Source: Halieaceae bacterium UBA6060
Lineage (GTDB): Bacteria > Pseudomonadota > Gammaproteobacteria > Pseudomonadales > Halieaceae
Assembly: GCA_002428935.1 (NCBI GenBank)
Contig: DIYG01000133.1
Coordinates: 1-17,971, forward strand
Reading direction: 5' to 3'
Length of the DNA stretch: 17,971 nucleotides
In this document: positions 1 through 6,345 of the stretch, one piece after another
Layout of the letters: every line of letters begins with the position of its first letter
How positions within the stretch are numbered: the first letter of the stretch is position 1
The notes under the pieces: model-generated
Databases searched by the model: none
What the model was told of the DNA's origin: nothing
What the model saw: the letters and a program-made list of their open reading frames with translations, nothing else
Made by a program: the position numbers and the translations under genes

Positions 1-93
1 AAGCCCCATGCGACCAAGGGTGATTTCCAGTAGCTCGCGAATGTCCGGCTCGTCGTCGACGATAAGCACGCGGGCGCCGGTACCTAGATTCAT
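1..93 (-). CDS. pilR: PilR, N-terminal fragment (response regulator of type IV pilus transcription)
   Basis: Only the first 31 codons are inside the window; the gene runs off the left edge. They read as the start of a receiver domain: a beta-strand RVLIVDDEPDIRELL with the paired acidic residues D13-D14 that form the metal pocket of response regulators. The phosphoacceptor aspartate and any AAA+ sigma-54-interaction or HTH domains lie outside, so the PilR identity rests mainly on the adjacent pilS. The ATG is 8 bases past the pilS stop, and the AGGAG that can serve as its ribosome binding site is made from the last pilS codons, which suggests translational coupling. PilR family members are phosphorylated by PilS and activate the pilin gene with sigma-54; that role is inferred here. 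Confidence 0.8.
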   Translation of the reverse strand, partial: MNLGTGARVLIVDDEPDIRELLEITLGRMGL

Positions 94-101
94 GGCGTCG
101 C

Positions 102-1721
102 TCACTCCTCTTGATGGATGGTGATTTGAAAGCGGCTGCGGCCGTCACTGGTGGGTACGTAGGCAATGCGAGCCTGATTTAACTCGCAAAGCTCACGACA
201 AAGATACAGGCCCAGACCGCTGCCACCCGAACTCTTGGTAAAGAAGGGTTCGAAGAGTCTCGATACATCGGCGGGATCTACCCCTGGACCATCATCGCAG
301 ACATCAATGACGCAGTCCTGATGCTGGCGGTCGACGCGCACCCGCAATTCGGCTCGATATTCGCCGCTGCGCTGTTGGGTGTGACGCATGGCGTTATCGA
401 TAAGGTTGTCCAGGATCCGCTGTAAATGCTCTCCATCAAAGAGAATTTTCGCCTGGGGATCAACAAACTCTATGAAGAGTTCGCCAGGATTTTCCCGGAC
501 TTGCTGGTACAGAATGGCGTATTCATCGATCCAATGGGAGAGCTTCAGGACGTCCGGTCGTGGCGGTTCTCTGCGGGATATCTGTAAAACGCTCTCCACG
601 ATATCGTTCACCCGCTGGCTATTACTGAGCACCATATCGAGCATGCGGCGGTCATCTGGGACTATTTTGTCCGACTCTTGAAGGAGCTGGGTGGCATGGC
701 TGATTGCCCCCAGGGGATTGCGGATCTCATGGGCGATGCTTCCCGCCAGGCGCCCAAGGGAACTCAGCTTGAGGGACTGGGCGTAGGCGGCCACAGGGCG
801 ATAGTCTTCGAGGAAGACCAGGGTTTGATGCTCTTCACTGTCTTCCAGAGCCTGAAATCTCGCTACCACCTCAGCTCCATCTTCCCGGGACGGGAAGGGC
901 GACCCGCTTTGTTCCCCCGTCCTTCGAAAATGCATGAGACGCCGGCCCAGTTCGGCGCTGTAATCGTCGATGGCGCGGCCCTGCTCCAGGGCGACGGGGC
1001 GGGTAGGGTCTAAGAGGCGGCCGGCCGCGCCGTTTAAAATCCGAGCCCGATTGTCCGTGTCGACAATCAGTATGCCCGTTTGCATGTTTTGGACGATTTG
1101 CTCGTTCAAGCGTTGTAGTCGATAGAGCTCGCCCGCTCGTTTGCTGGCAATCTCTTCTGCACGCCCCAGGCGAAGGGCGATGACCTGAACGATGCCTGAG
1201 ACGACAAAGAAAAGAAGTCCCAGGAGCCCGGCGGGGAACAGCGCGCCGATGCCAATCTGGGCGGTGGACACGAGACGCAGGGTGTCCGCCAACACAGCGA
1301 GTACCGCCAGGGCCGCCACCAGGGTTGCCAGCGTCCGATTGCCAATGAGTACGGCGCTGGAGGCCACGGTTACCGTTAGTAGGATGGGGAGGCCGCTGAC
1401 CATGCCTCCCGAGGCGTCCCCAAGGAGAGTGATACACGCGATATCAATGCAAAACAGTACTACAAGGCGGGCATCGGAGCGCTGTAGCCTCGCGGCGATG
1501 GCACCGAGGAGGGCCACGTTGCTAAGGAGGAATACCCCGCTCACAGTCGCGTAGAGAAGGGCACTTCTCGCTCCTACGAGCTCCCGGGTAGCTGGCAGCA
1601 TGATGAGGAGCAGGAATACCACGGACAGAATGGACCGGTAAATCAGATAGATGCGAAACAGCAACTGATTCTGTACCGACGACGAGGTCGATGGCGGAGG
1701 CAGTATCGCCGTACTACTCAT
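102..1721 (-). CDS. pilS: PilS, membrane sensor histidine kinase
   Basis: A 539-residue sensor kinase. The N-terminal part (about 22-185) is strongly hydrophobic with roughly six membrane segments, the layout known for PilS. A PAS-like region follows (about 205-310). The dimerisation/phosphoacceptor domain carries the H-box with H331 (SIAHEIRNPLG). The ATPase domain shows the N-box (N439, N443), the G1 box D476-D-G-P-G480, the F-box F490-EPFF and the G2 box GSGLGL at 500-505, so all catalytic parts are present. The ATG is preceded by AGGGAG about 11 bases upstream. It is co-directional with pilR, 8 bases downstream. The known role of the family is control of type IV pilin expression through PilR. 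No pilus structural genes are in the window, so the specific PilS assignment rests on architecture plus remembered synteny with bamD-rluD-clpB. Confidence 0.88.
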   Translation of the reverse strand: MSSTAILPPPSTSSSVQNQLLFRIYLIYRSILSVVFLLLIMLPATRELVGARSALLYATVSGVFLLSNVALLGAIAARLQRSDARLVVLFCIDIACITLLGDASGGMVSGLPILLTVTVASSAVLIGNRTLATLVAALAVLAVLADTLRLVSTAQIGIGALFPAGLLGLLFFVVSGIVQVIALRLGRAEEIASKRAGELYRLQRLNEQIVQNMQTGILIVDTDNRARILNGAAGRLLDPTRPVALEQGRAIDDYSAELGRRLMHFRRTGEQSGSPFPSREDGAEVVARFQALEDSEEHQTLVFLEDYRPVAAYAQSLKLSSLGRLAGSIAHEIRNPLGAISHATQLLQESDKIVPDDRRMLDMVLSNSQRVNDIVESVLQISRREPPRPDVLKLSHWIDEYAILYQQVRENPGELFIEFVDPQAKILFDGEHLQRILDNLIDNAMRHTQQRSGEYRAELRVRVDRQHQDCVIDVCDDGPGVDPADVSRLFEPFFTKSSGGSGLGLYLCRELCELNQARIAYVPTSDGRSRFQITIHQEE

Positions 1722-1750
1722 GGGCTGAGAGCTCCCTGGTCATGGGGTGC

Positions 1751-1759
1751 ATTCTAGCA
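1751..1759 (-). promoter_or_regulatory. Candidate extended -10 promoter for pilSR
   Basis: On the minus strand this reads TGCTAGAAT, an extended -10 element with five of six bases matching TATAAT. No good -35 hexamer sits 16-18 bases upstream, as is common for extended -10 promoters. Transcription would start about 20 bases before the pilS ATG. The same nine bases occur upstream of rluD. Confidence 0.35.
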
Positions 1760-1840
1760 GCGCCGCACCCTCTGGCGTCTGGTCACATTCCTCGCAATCC
1801 CACACAATAGCGACCCTCATTTACCGCTGAAGTCTCTCCC

Positions 1841-3463
1841 ATGCACGTGCTGATGGCCCAGATAAACACCGTGGTCGGTGATTTCGAAGGAAACACCGAA
1901 CAGGTTCTTTCGATGGTTCGCGACGCCGTGGAAGAACACGATGCGCCGGTTGTGGTGTTTCCCGAACTCACCTTGTCAGGGTATCCGCCCGAAGATCTGC
2001 TCCTCCGCCCGTCGCTGGGTGTCCGTGTCGAAGCCTGTTTGAAGATTCTCTGCGAAGAGCTCCCCGCCGAAAGCTGGGTCATTGTCGGTTACCCCATTAA
2101 TCGTGACGGAGAGCTCTTTAACTGCGCCGGTGTCATCCATGACGGATCGCTGCAGGTAGAGTATCGAAAGCGAGAGCTGCCCAACTATCAGGTGTTTGAT
2201 GAAAAGCGTTACTTTCACCCGGGGACAGAAGCCTGTGTGATACCGATTCAAGGTATCGCCGTGGGTCTGAGCATTTGTGAAGACATTTGGTCCGATGCCC
2301 CCATCGCAGATGCGGTAGCCGCCGGCGCACAGTTGATCATCAATCTAAATGCTTCGCCCTATCACCGAGGGAAGCAAAGCGAGCGCAGAGAGTTGGTGTC
2401 TGGTCACGCCCGTCAGCACGGCGTTCCGGTGCTGTACGTGAATCAGGTTGGTGGCCAAGATGAGTTGGTTTTTGACGGCGGGTCCTTTGCCGTCAACGCA
2501 CAGGGTGAGCTCGTCGTCGAAGGTCCCCGGTTTGAGTCTGCCTCGCTCTGGTGTCACTGCTCGCTTGGTGACGCGAAAGTGGTTGTCACCGGCTCAGAAA
2601 TGCACGACGACCTTCCAGAAACAGCGGCAACCTGGAAGGCCCTGGTGCTGGGCGTAAAGGATTACGTCGACAAAAACGGATTCCCCGGTGTCGTGCTGGG
2701 GTTGTCAGGGGGTGTGGATTCGGCGCTGACGCTGGCCGTCGCGGTCGAGGCACTGGGTGCGGATCGGGTGGAAGCAGTCATGATGCCGTTCCGCTACACC
2801 TCCGAGATGAGCATTAGCGATGCGGCAGAGCAGAGTCAAACTCTGGGTGTCCGTCATTCCGTGCTCTCCATTGAGCCTATCTTTGACGCGTTTATGGCGA
2901 CCCTAAAGGAAGAGTTCGCCGGCATGGCCCCCGACACCACGGAAGAGAATCTGCAGGCCCGTTGCCGAGGGGTGCTGCTAATGTCTATCTCCAACAAGAA
3001 AGGCTCTTTGGTCCTCACCACGGGAAACAAAAGTGAGTTGGCCGTGGGCTATTCGACCCTATACGGAGACATGGCCGGTGGTTTCGATGTGCTAAAAGAC
3101 GTGCCGAAGACCCTGGTTTATGAGCTGTGCCGGTATCGCAACGATCAGGGACCGTGTATTCCAGAACGAGTTATCGATCGTCCGCCGTCTGCGGAGCTCG
3201 CCCCCGATCAAAAAGATGAAGATAACCTGCCGCCCTACGACGTGCTCGATCGGATTCTGGAGCTATACGTGGAGCAGGATTACAGCGTGGAAGCGATCAT
3301 CGCTACCGGTATTGCTAGGGAGCACGTGGAACGTGCCGCGCGCCTTGTGGACCTTAACGAATACAAACGACGACAGGCGCCCGTTGGGGTTCGCATTACT
3401 CAACGCGGCTTTGGTCGCGACCGTCGCTACCCCATTACGTCCTCTTGGCGGATGGGGGACTAA
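1841..3463 (+). CDS. nadE: Glutamine-dependent NAD+ synthetase
   Basis: A 540-residue two-domain enzyme that makes NAD+ from deamido-NAD+, ATP and glutamine, the last step of NAD synthesis in the cytoplasm. The N-terminal nitrilase-fold glutaminase domain (about 1-250) shows the catalytic triad E42 (VVFPE), K110 (EYRKRELPNY) and C146 (SICEDIW). The C-terminal synthetase domain has the ATP pyrophosphatase loop SGGVDSA at 289-295 and the TTGNKSE motif at 393-399. Its length fits the long glutamine-using form, unlike the roughly 275-residue ammonia-dependent E. coli enzyme. The ATG used here lacks an obvious Shine-Dalgarno sequence, but the residues after it (ISO-type start MHVLMAQIN..VGD) match the family start. 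Upstream, TGGTCA (1780-1785) and CACAAT (1803-1808), 17 bases apart, are a weak promoter candidate. The gene is divergent from pilS (119-bp gap) and converges on bamD with 26 bases between stops. Confidence 0.96.
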   Translation: MHVLMAQINTVVGDFEGNTEQVLSMVRDAVEEHDAPVVVFPELTLSGYPPEDLLLRPSLGVRVEACLKILCEELPAESWVIVGYPINRDGELFNCAGVIHDGSLQVEYRKRELPNYQVFDEKRYFHPGTEACVIPIQGIAVGLSICEDIWSDAPIADAVAAGAQLIINLNASPYHRGKQSERRELVSGHARQHGVPVLYVNQVGGQDELVFDGGSFAVNAQGELVVEGPRFESASLWCHCSLGDAKVVVTGSEMHDDLPETAATWKALVLGVKDYVDKNGFPGVVLGLSGGVDSALTLAVAVEALGADRVEAVMMPFRYTSEMSISDAAEQSQTLGVRHSVLSIEPIFDAFMATLKEEFAGMAPDTTEENLQARCRGVLLMSISNKKGSLVLTTGNKSELAVGYSTLYGDMAGGFDVLKDVPKTLVYELCRYRNDQGPCIPERVIDRPPSAELAPDQKDEDNLPPYDVLDRILELYVEQDYSVEAIIATGIAREHVERAARLVDLNEYKRRQAPVGVRITQRGFGRDRRYPITSSWRMGD

Positions 3464-3489
3464 CTCGGGCGCGTTTTCGCCGTGGGAAT

Positions 3490-4410
3490 CTAGCCTTTGC
3501 CTTTGCGGCTATCGAATTGGGGTGGTTTTGGCGGGTTGAATAGACCAAAACTCATGCGGTTGATTAGCGAGCGTTGCAAACCATCCTGGGTGTAGACCGT
3601 ATCGAACTCACCGTCTTTGTTTAGGGACGGGTGATCCGGGTAGTTCAGTACGAGGGTGTCGATGGCATCCTGAGCCAGGTCGTCCATCCCAAGGATTAGA
3701 TAGCCCTGAGCCATTACCGCGAGTCCATCGGCAACCGCCGGTGTGCGCTGAAAGTTCTCGACCACATAGCGTCCGCGATTTACGGCGGCCAGGTAGGCGC
3801 CGCGGCGGAAATAATAGTTCGCGACGTGTATTTCATTGCGTGCCAGAAGATTACGCAAATGCACCATACGAGCCTTGGCGTCCGGTGCGTAGGGGCTGTC
3901 GGGAAAGCGTGATACCAACTGCGCGAACTCCGCGAAGGCTTCTTTCGCATAACCCGTATCGCGCTTGGTGTGGTCGGTTGGTGTAAAGCGCGACAGAAAA
4001 TCCTGGCTGGACGTCGCCGTAGCCAAACCCTTCATGTAGTAAGCGTAATCGACGCTAGGGTGCTGGGGGTGGAGGCGTATAAAGCGATTTGCAGCCTCCA
4101 CGGCAGCTTCTGTTTCGAAGGCTCCGTAGTGGGCGTAGATCAGCTCCAGTTGGGCCTGCTCCGCGTAACGGCCAAAGGGGTAGCGGGACTCGAGGGCCTG
4201 GAGGGCGCGGATCGCCAGATCGTAGTTCCTCGCATCGAGAAACCGCTGTGCTTGATCGTAGATCTGTTGCTCGCCGCTGTCAGCGTTGAAATCTGAGTCC
4301 TCGTCGTTTCCAGAACAGCCGCCCAGGCCCAACAGGGTGCACCCTAGAATGCACAAAAGAGCCAGGCTGCGCAGCGTTCGCCGGTCAGAAAAGAACGAGG
4401 TTAGGGACAT
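3490..4410 (-). CDS. bamD: BamD, outer membrane assembly lipoprotein
   Basis: BamD is an essential lipoprotein of the beta-barrel assembly (BAM) complex on the periplasmic face of the outer membrane. From the ATG at 4410 the protein has 306 residues: a signal peptide, then the lipobox L29-G-G-C32 with serine at +2, which predicts sorting to the outer membrane. TPR-like helices follow from about residue 46, with typical BamD stretches such as ESRYPFG and YAYYMKGLA. A TTG at 4458 would add 16 residues before the signal peptide and is less likely, because a lipoprotein signal starting at the ATG is complete. The strand is opposite to nadE (convergent) and rluD (divergent, 62 bp between starts). 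I see no convincing intrinsic terminator between bamD and nadE. Confidence 0.95.
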   Translation of the reverse strand: MSLTSFFSDRRTLRSLALLCILGCTLLGLGGCSGNDEDSDFNADSGEQQIYDQAQRFLDARNYDLAIRALQALESRYPFGRYAEQAQLELIYAHYGAFETEAAVEAANRFIRLHPQHPSVDYAYYMKGLATATSSQDFLSRFTPTDHTKRDTGYAKEAFAEFAQLVSRFPDSPYAPDAKARMVHLRNLLARNEIHVANYYFRRGAYLAAVNRGRYVVENFQRTPAVADGLAVMAQGYLILGMDDLAQDAIDTLVLNYPDHPSLNKDGEFDTVYTQDGLQRSLINRMSFGLFNPPKPPQFDSRKGKG

Positions 4411-4418
4411 GCTAGAAT
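4410..4418 (+). promoter_or_regulatory. Candidate extended -10 promoter for rluD-pgeF
   Basis: TGCTAGAAT on the plus strand is an extended -10 element. No clear -35 is present. It would start transcription near 4425, about 48 bases before the rluD GTG. It touches the bamD start codon, so this transcript and bamD translation signals occupy the same short divergent region. Confidence 0.35.
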
Positions 4419-4472
4419 CGGTGAGGTCACGAGGGCCGCTATTTAAGCACAGCCGCAAGAGTCCATAAACCG

Positions 4473-5447
4473 GTGACGGAAGAGCAATCCCAGCAACTTA
4501 TCAAGCGCGCGGCCCAGGCGGAGGATGTCCATGCGGGCGGTCGCCTGGACCAGATCGCTGCACAGTTGTTTCCCGAGTACTCCCGCGCACGCCTTCAGGC
4601 CTGGATTCGCCAGGGAGCCCTACGGCTCAACGGCGAGCGCGTGAAGCCTCGAGCCATCGTCCAGGCGGGAGCGCAACTGCAGCTTACGGCCCGTTTAGAG
4701 CCTGAGGTTTCCTGGCAGGCTCAAGATATTCCGCTAAATGTGTTGTTTGAAGATAAGGATCTGCTGGTAATTGATAAACCGGCGGGTTTGGTTGTGCACC
4801 CCGGTGCCGGTAATCCCGCGGGCACTCTGGTAAACGCACTCTTGCAACACCGACCCTCCCTAGAGCAAATACCTCGTGCCGGTATCGTCCATCGTCTGGA
4901 TAAAGACACGTCTGGACTCCTGGTGGTCGCGGGTAGCCTTCCCGCCCATACGAGTCTTGTTGCTCAGCTACAGCGCAAAGAAGTGAATCGTGAGTATTAC
5001 GCCCTGGTTCGCGGGGTGCCCAGTGGCGGTGGTTGTGTCGATGCGCCCATTGGTCGCCACCCTCGCCAGCGAACCCGGATGGCGGTAGTTGCTACGGGCG
5101 GCAAGACCGCCGTGACCCATTACCGGATCAGTGAGCGTTTCGCTAACTACACGGCGCTTAAGGTCGAGCTGGAGACCGGGAGAACGCATCAGATTCGCGT
5201 TCATATGGCCCACCGCGGATACCCCCTGCTAGGTGATCCTGTTTACGGCGGGCGTTTGCAACTGCCTCGCGGGGTGTCCGATATTCTCGGTGACGCCCTG
5301 AGAGCTTTTCGTCGGCAGGCTCTCCACGCTAGACGCCTTTGCTTTGAACATCCTGTTTCGGGCGAAGCGTGCGAGTTCGAATCACCCATTGCGGCAGATC
5401 TTCTAGATCTGCGGACGGTGCTTCGAGAGGAGGATGCCCCAGGGTGA
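4473..5447 (+). CDS. rluD: RluD, 23S rRNA pseudouridine synthase
   Basis: RluD-family enzymes convert uridines in helix 69 of 23S rRNA (E. coli 1911, 1915, 1917) to pseudouridine. The 324-residue protein has an N-terminal S4 RNA-binding domain (about 20-75), then the catalytic domain with HRLDKDTSG at 140-148, where D143 is the expected catalytic aspartate. Other family signatures are VVHPGAGNP, ETGRTHQIRVHMAH (234-247) and DPVYGG. The start is a GTG; no in-frame ATG exists before the S4 domain and the length fits the family. It is followed by pgeF after 9 bases, so the two are probably co-transcribed. RluA or RluC paralogues are less likely given the RluD-type PRAGIVHRLDKDT context and the neighbours. 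Confidence 0.94.
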   Translation: MTEEQSQQLIKRAAQAEDVHAGGRLDQIAAQLFPEYSRARLQAWIRQGALRLNGERVKPRAIVQAGAQLQLTARLEPEVSWQAQDIPLNVLFEDKDLLVIDKPAGLVVHPGAGNPAGTLVNALLQHRPSLEQIPRAGIVHRLDKDTSGLLVVAGSLPAHTSLVAQLQRKEVNREYYALVRGVPSGGGCVDAPIGRHPRQRTRMAVVATGGKTAVTHYRISERFANYTALKVELETGRTHQIRVHMAHRGYPLLGDPVYGGRLQLPRGVSDILGDALRAFRRQALHARRLCFEHPVSGEACEFESPIAADLLDLRTVLREEDAPG

Positions 5448-5456
5448 AACGACTAC

Positions 5457-6233
5457 ATGGGCGCGTTCATGAGCGTCGTTGAAGTAAAACCTGAGGGTTG
5501 GCCCAGGTCCGTTCGAGTGTTCTATACAACCCGCAGCGGTGGCGTGAGTTCGGTGCCCTATGCTGGTTTGAACCTCGCCATGCATGTGGGGGATCAGCCC
5601 GAATCTGTTCGGCAGAACCGCGAAGCCCTGCGATTAGCCCTGCCGGCTGGCTGTGGCATTTCTTGGCTTGATCAGGTGCATGGTGTCGAGGTCGTAGCGG
5701 CTCGCGCCGGCGATGAACCACCGCCTGCAGCGGATGGTCAGATCACCGAAGAGGTAAACCTGGCTTGTGCGGTGCTGACCGCAGATTGCCTACCGGTGCT
5801 ACTAACCGATCGATTAGGCTCGCAAGTCGCTGCCATTCATGCGGGGTGGCGTGGGCTCCAGCAGGGAATTTTGGAGCGAGCGGTGGAGCAGTTTGCCGCT
5901 CCGCCCTCGGAGCTTCGAGCCTGGTTTGGTCCGGCTATCGGTGCACAGGCTTACGAAGTGGGGCCGGAAGTGCGTGCGGCATTTCTGGATCAAGGCTGTC
6001 GAGATGGTAAATCCCTCGCCAGGGATTGTTTTGCGCCGTCGCCCTCTCGCTCGGGCCACTACCTGGCGGACCTGGGTGGGTTGGCTCAGGGGCGGCTGCA
6101 CACCCTTGGTATCGATGATGTGCAAGGCCTGCAAAGCTGTACCTACCGTGATACCGAGCGCTTTTTCTCCTATCGGCGCAGTGGTCAAACGGGGCGTATG
6201 GCTACCCTGATCATCCGCGCATCACAGGAATGA
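5457..6233 (+). CDS. pgeF: PgeF/YfiH, laccase-domain purine nucleoside phosphorylase/adenosine deaminase-type protein
   Basis: A 258-residue member of the multicopper polyphenol oxidoreductase (DUF152, YfiH) family. The zinc-site residues are visible as H75 (DQVHG), C111 (ADCLPVLL) and H128 (AIHAGWRG). E. coli YfiH/PgeF is linked to peptidoglycan editing, and homologues act on purine nucleosides; the exact substrate here is unknown. ATG 5457 has AGGG about 12 bases upstream; a second in-frame ATG at 5469 is a reasonable alternative. It lies 9 bases after rluD, the usual gene order, and its stop codon is 3 bases before the clpB heat-shock -35 element. Confidence 0.92.
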   Translation: MGAFMSVVEVKPEGWPRSVRVFYTTRSGGVSSVPYAGLNLAMHVGDQPESVRQNREALRLALPAGCGISWLDQVHGVEVVAARAGDEPPPAADGQITEEVNLACAVLTADCLPVLLTDRLGSQVAAIHAGWRGLQQGILERAVEQFAAPPSELRAWFGPAIGAQAYEVGPEVRAAFLDQGCRDGKSLARDCFAPSPSRSGHYLADLGGLAQGRLHTLGIDDVQGLQSCTYRDTERFFSYRRSGQTGRMATLIIRASQE

Positions 6234-6236
6234 GCC

Positions 6237-6264
6237 CTTGAAAGTCAAAGCAAAACCACCATAT
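6237..6264 (+). promoter_or_regulatory. Sigma-32 (RpoH) heat-shock promoter for clpB
   Basis: CTTGAAA at 6237-6243 is a perfect match to the sigma-32 -35 element. After a 14-bp spacer, ACCATAT at 6258-6264 matches six of seven bases of the -10 consensus CCCATNT. The predicted start near 6272 gives a leader of about 75 bases before clpB. Heat-shock control of clpB is well established in gammaproteobacteria, which supports the reading. Confidence 0.85.
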
Positions 6265-6345
6265 CTGTGGGGGTAAAGATACCGGGCGGGTAACCGTGAG
6301 CTGTGTCGCCCCCTCGGTTCGCCATGAGGCATCAAGGAGGTTTCT

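Noticed and set aside
3464..3489. Possible terminator between nadE and bamD (GGCG...CGCC)
   Set aside because: Only a 4-bp stem and no following T run.
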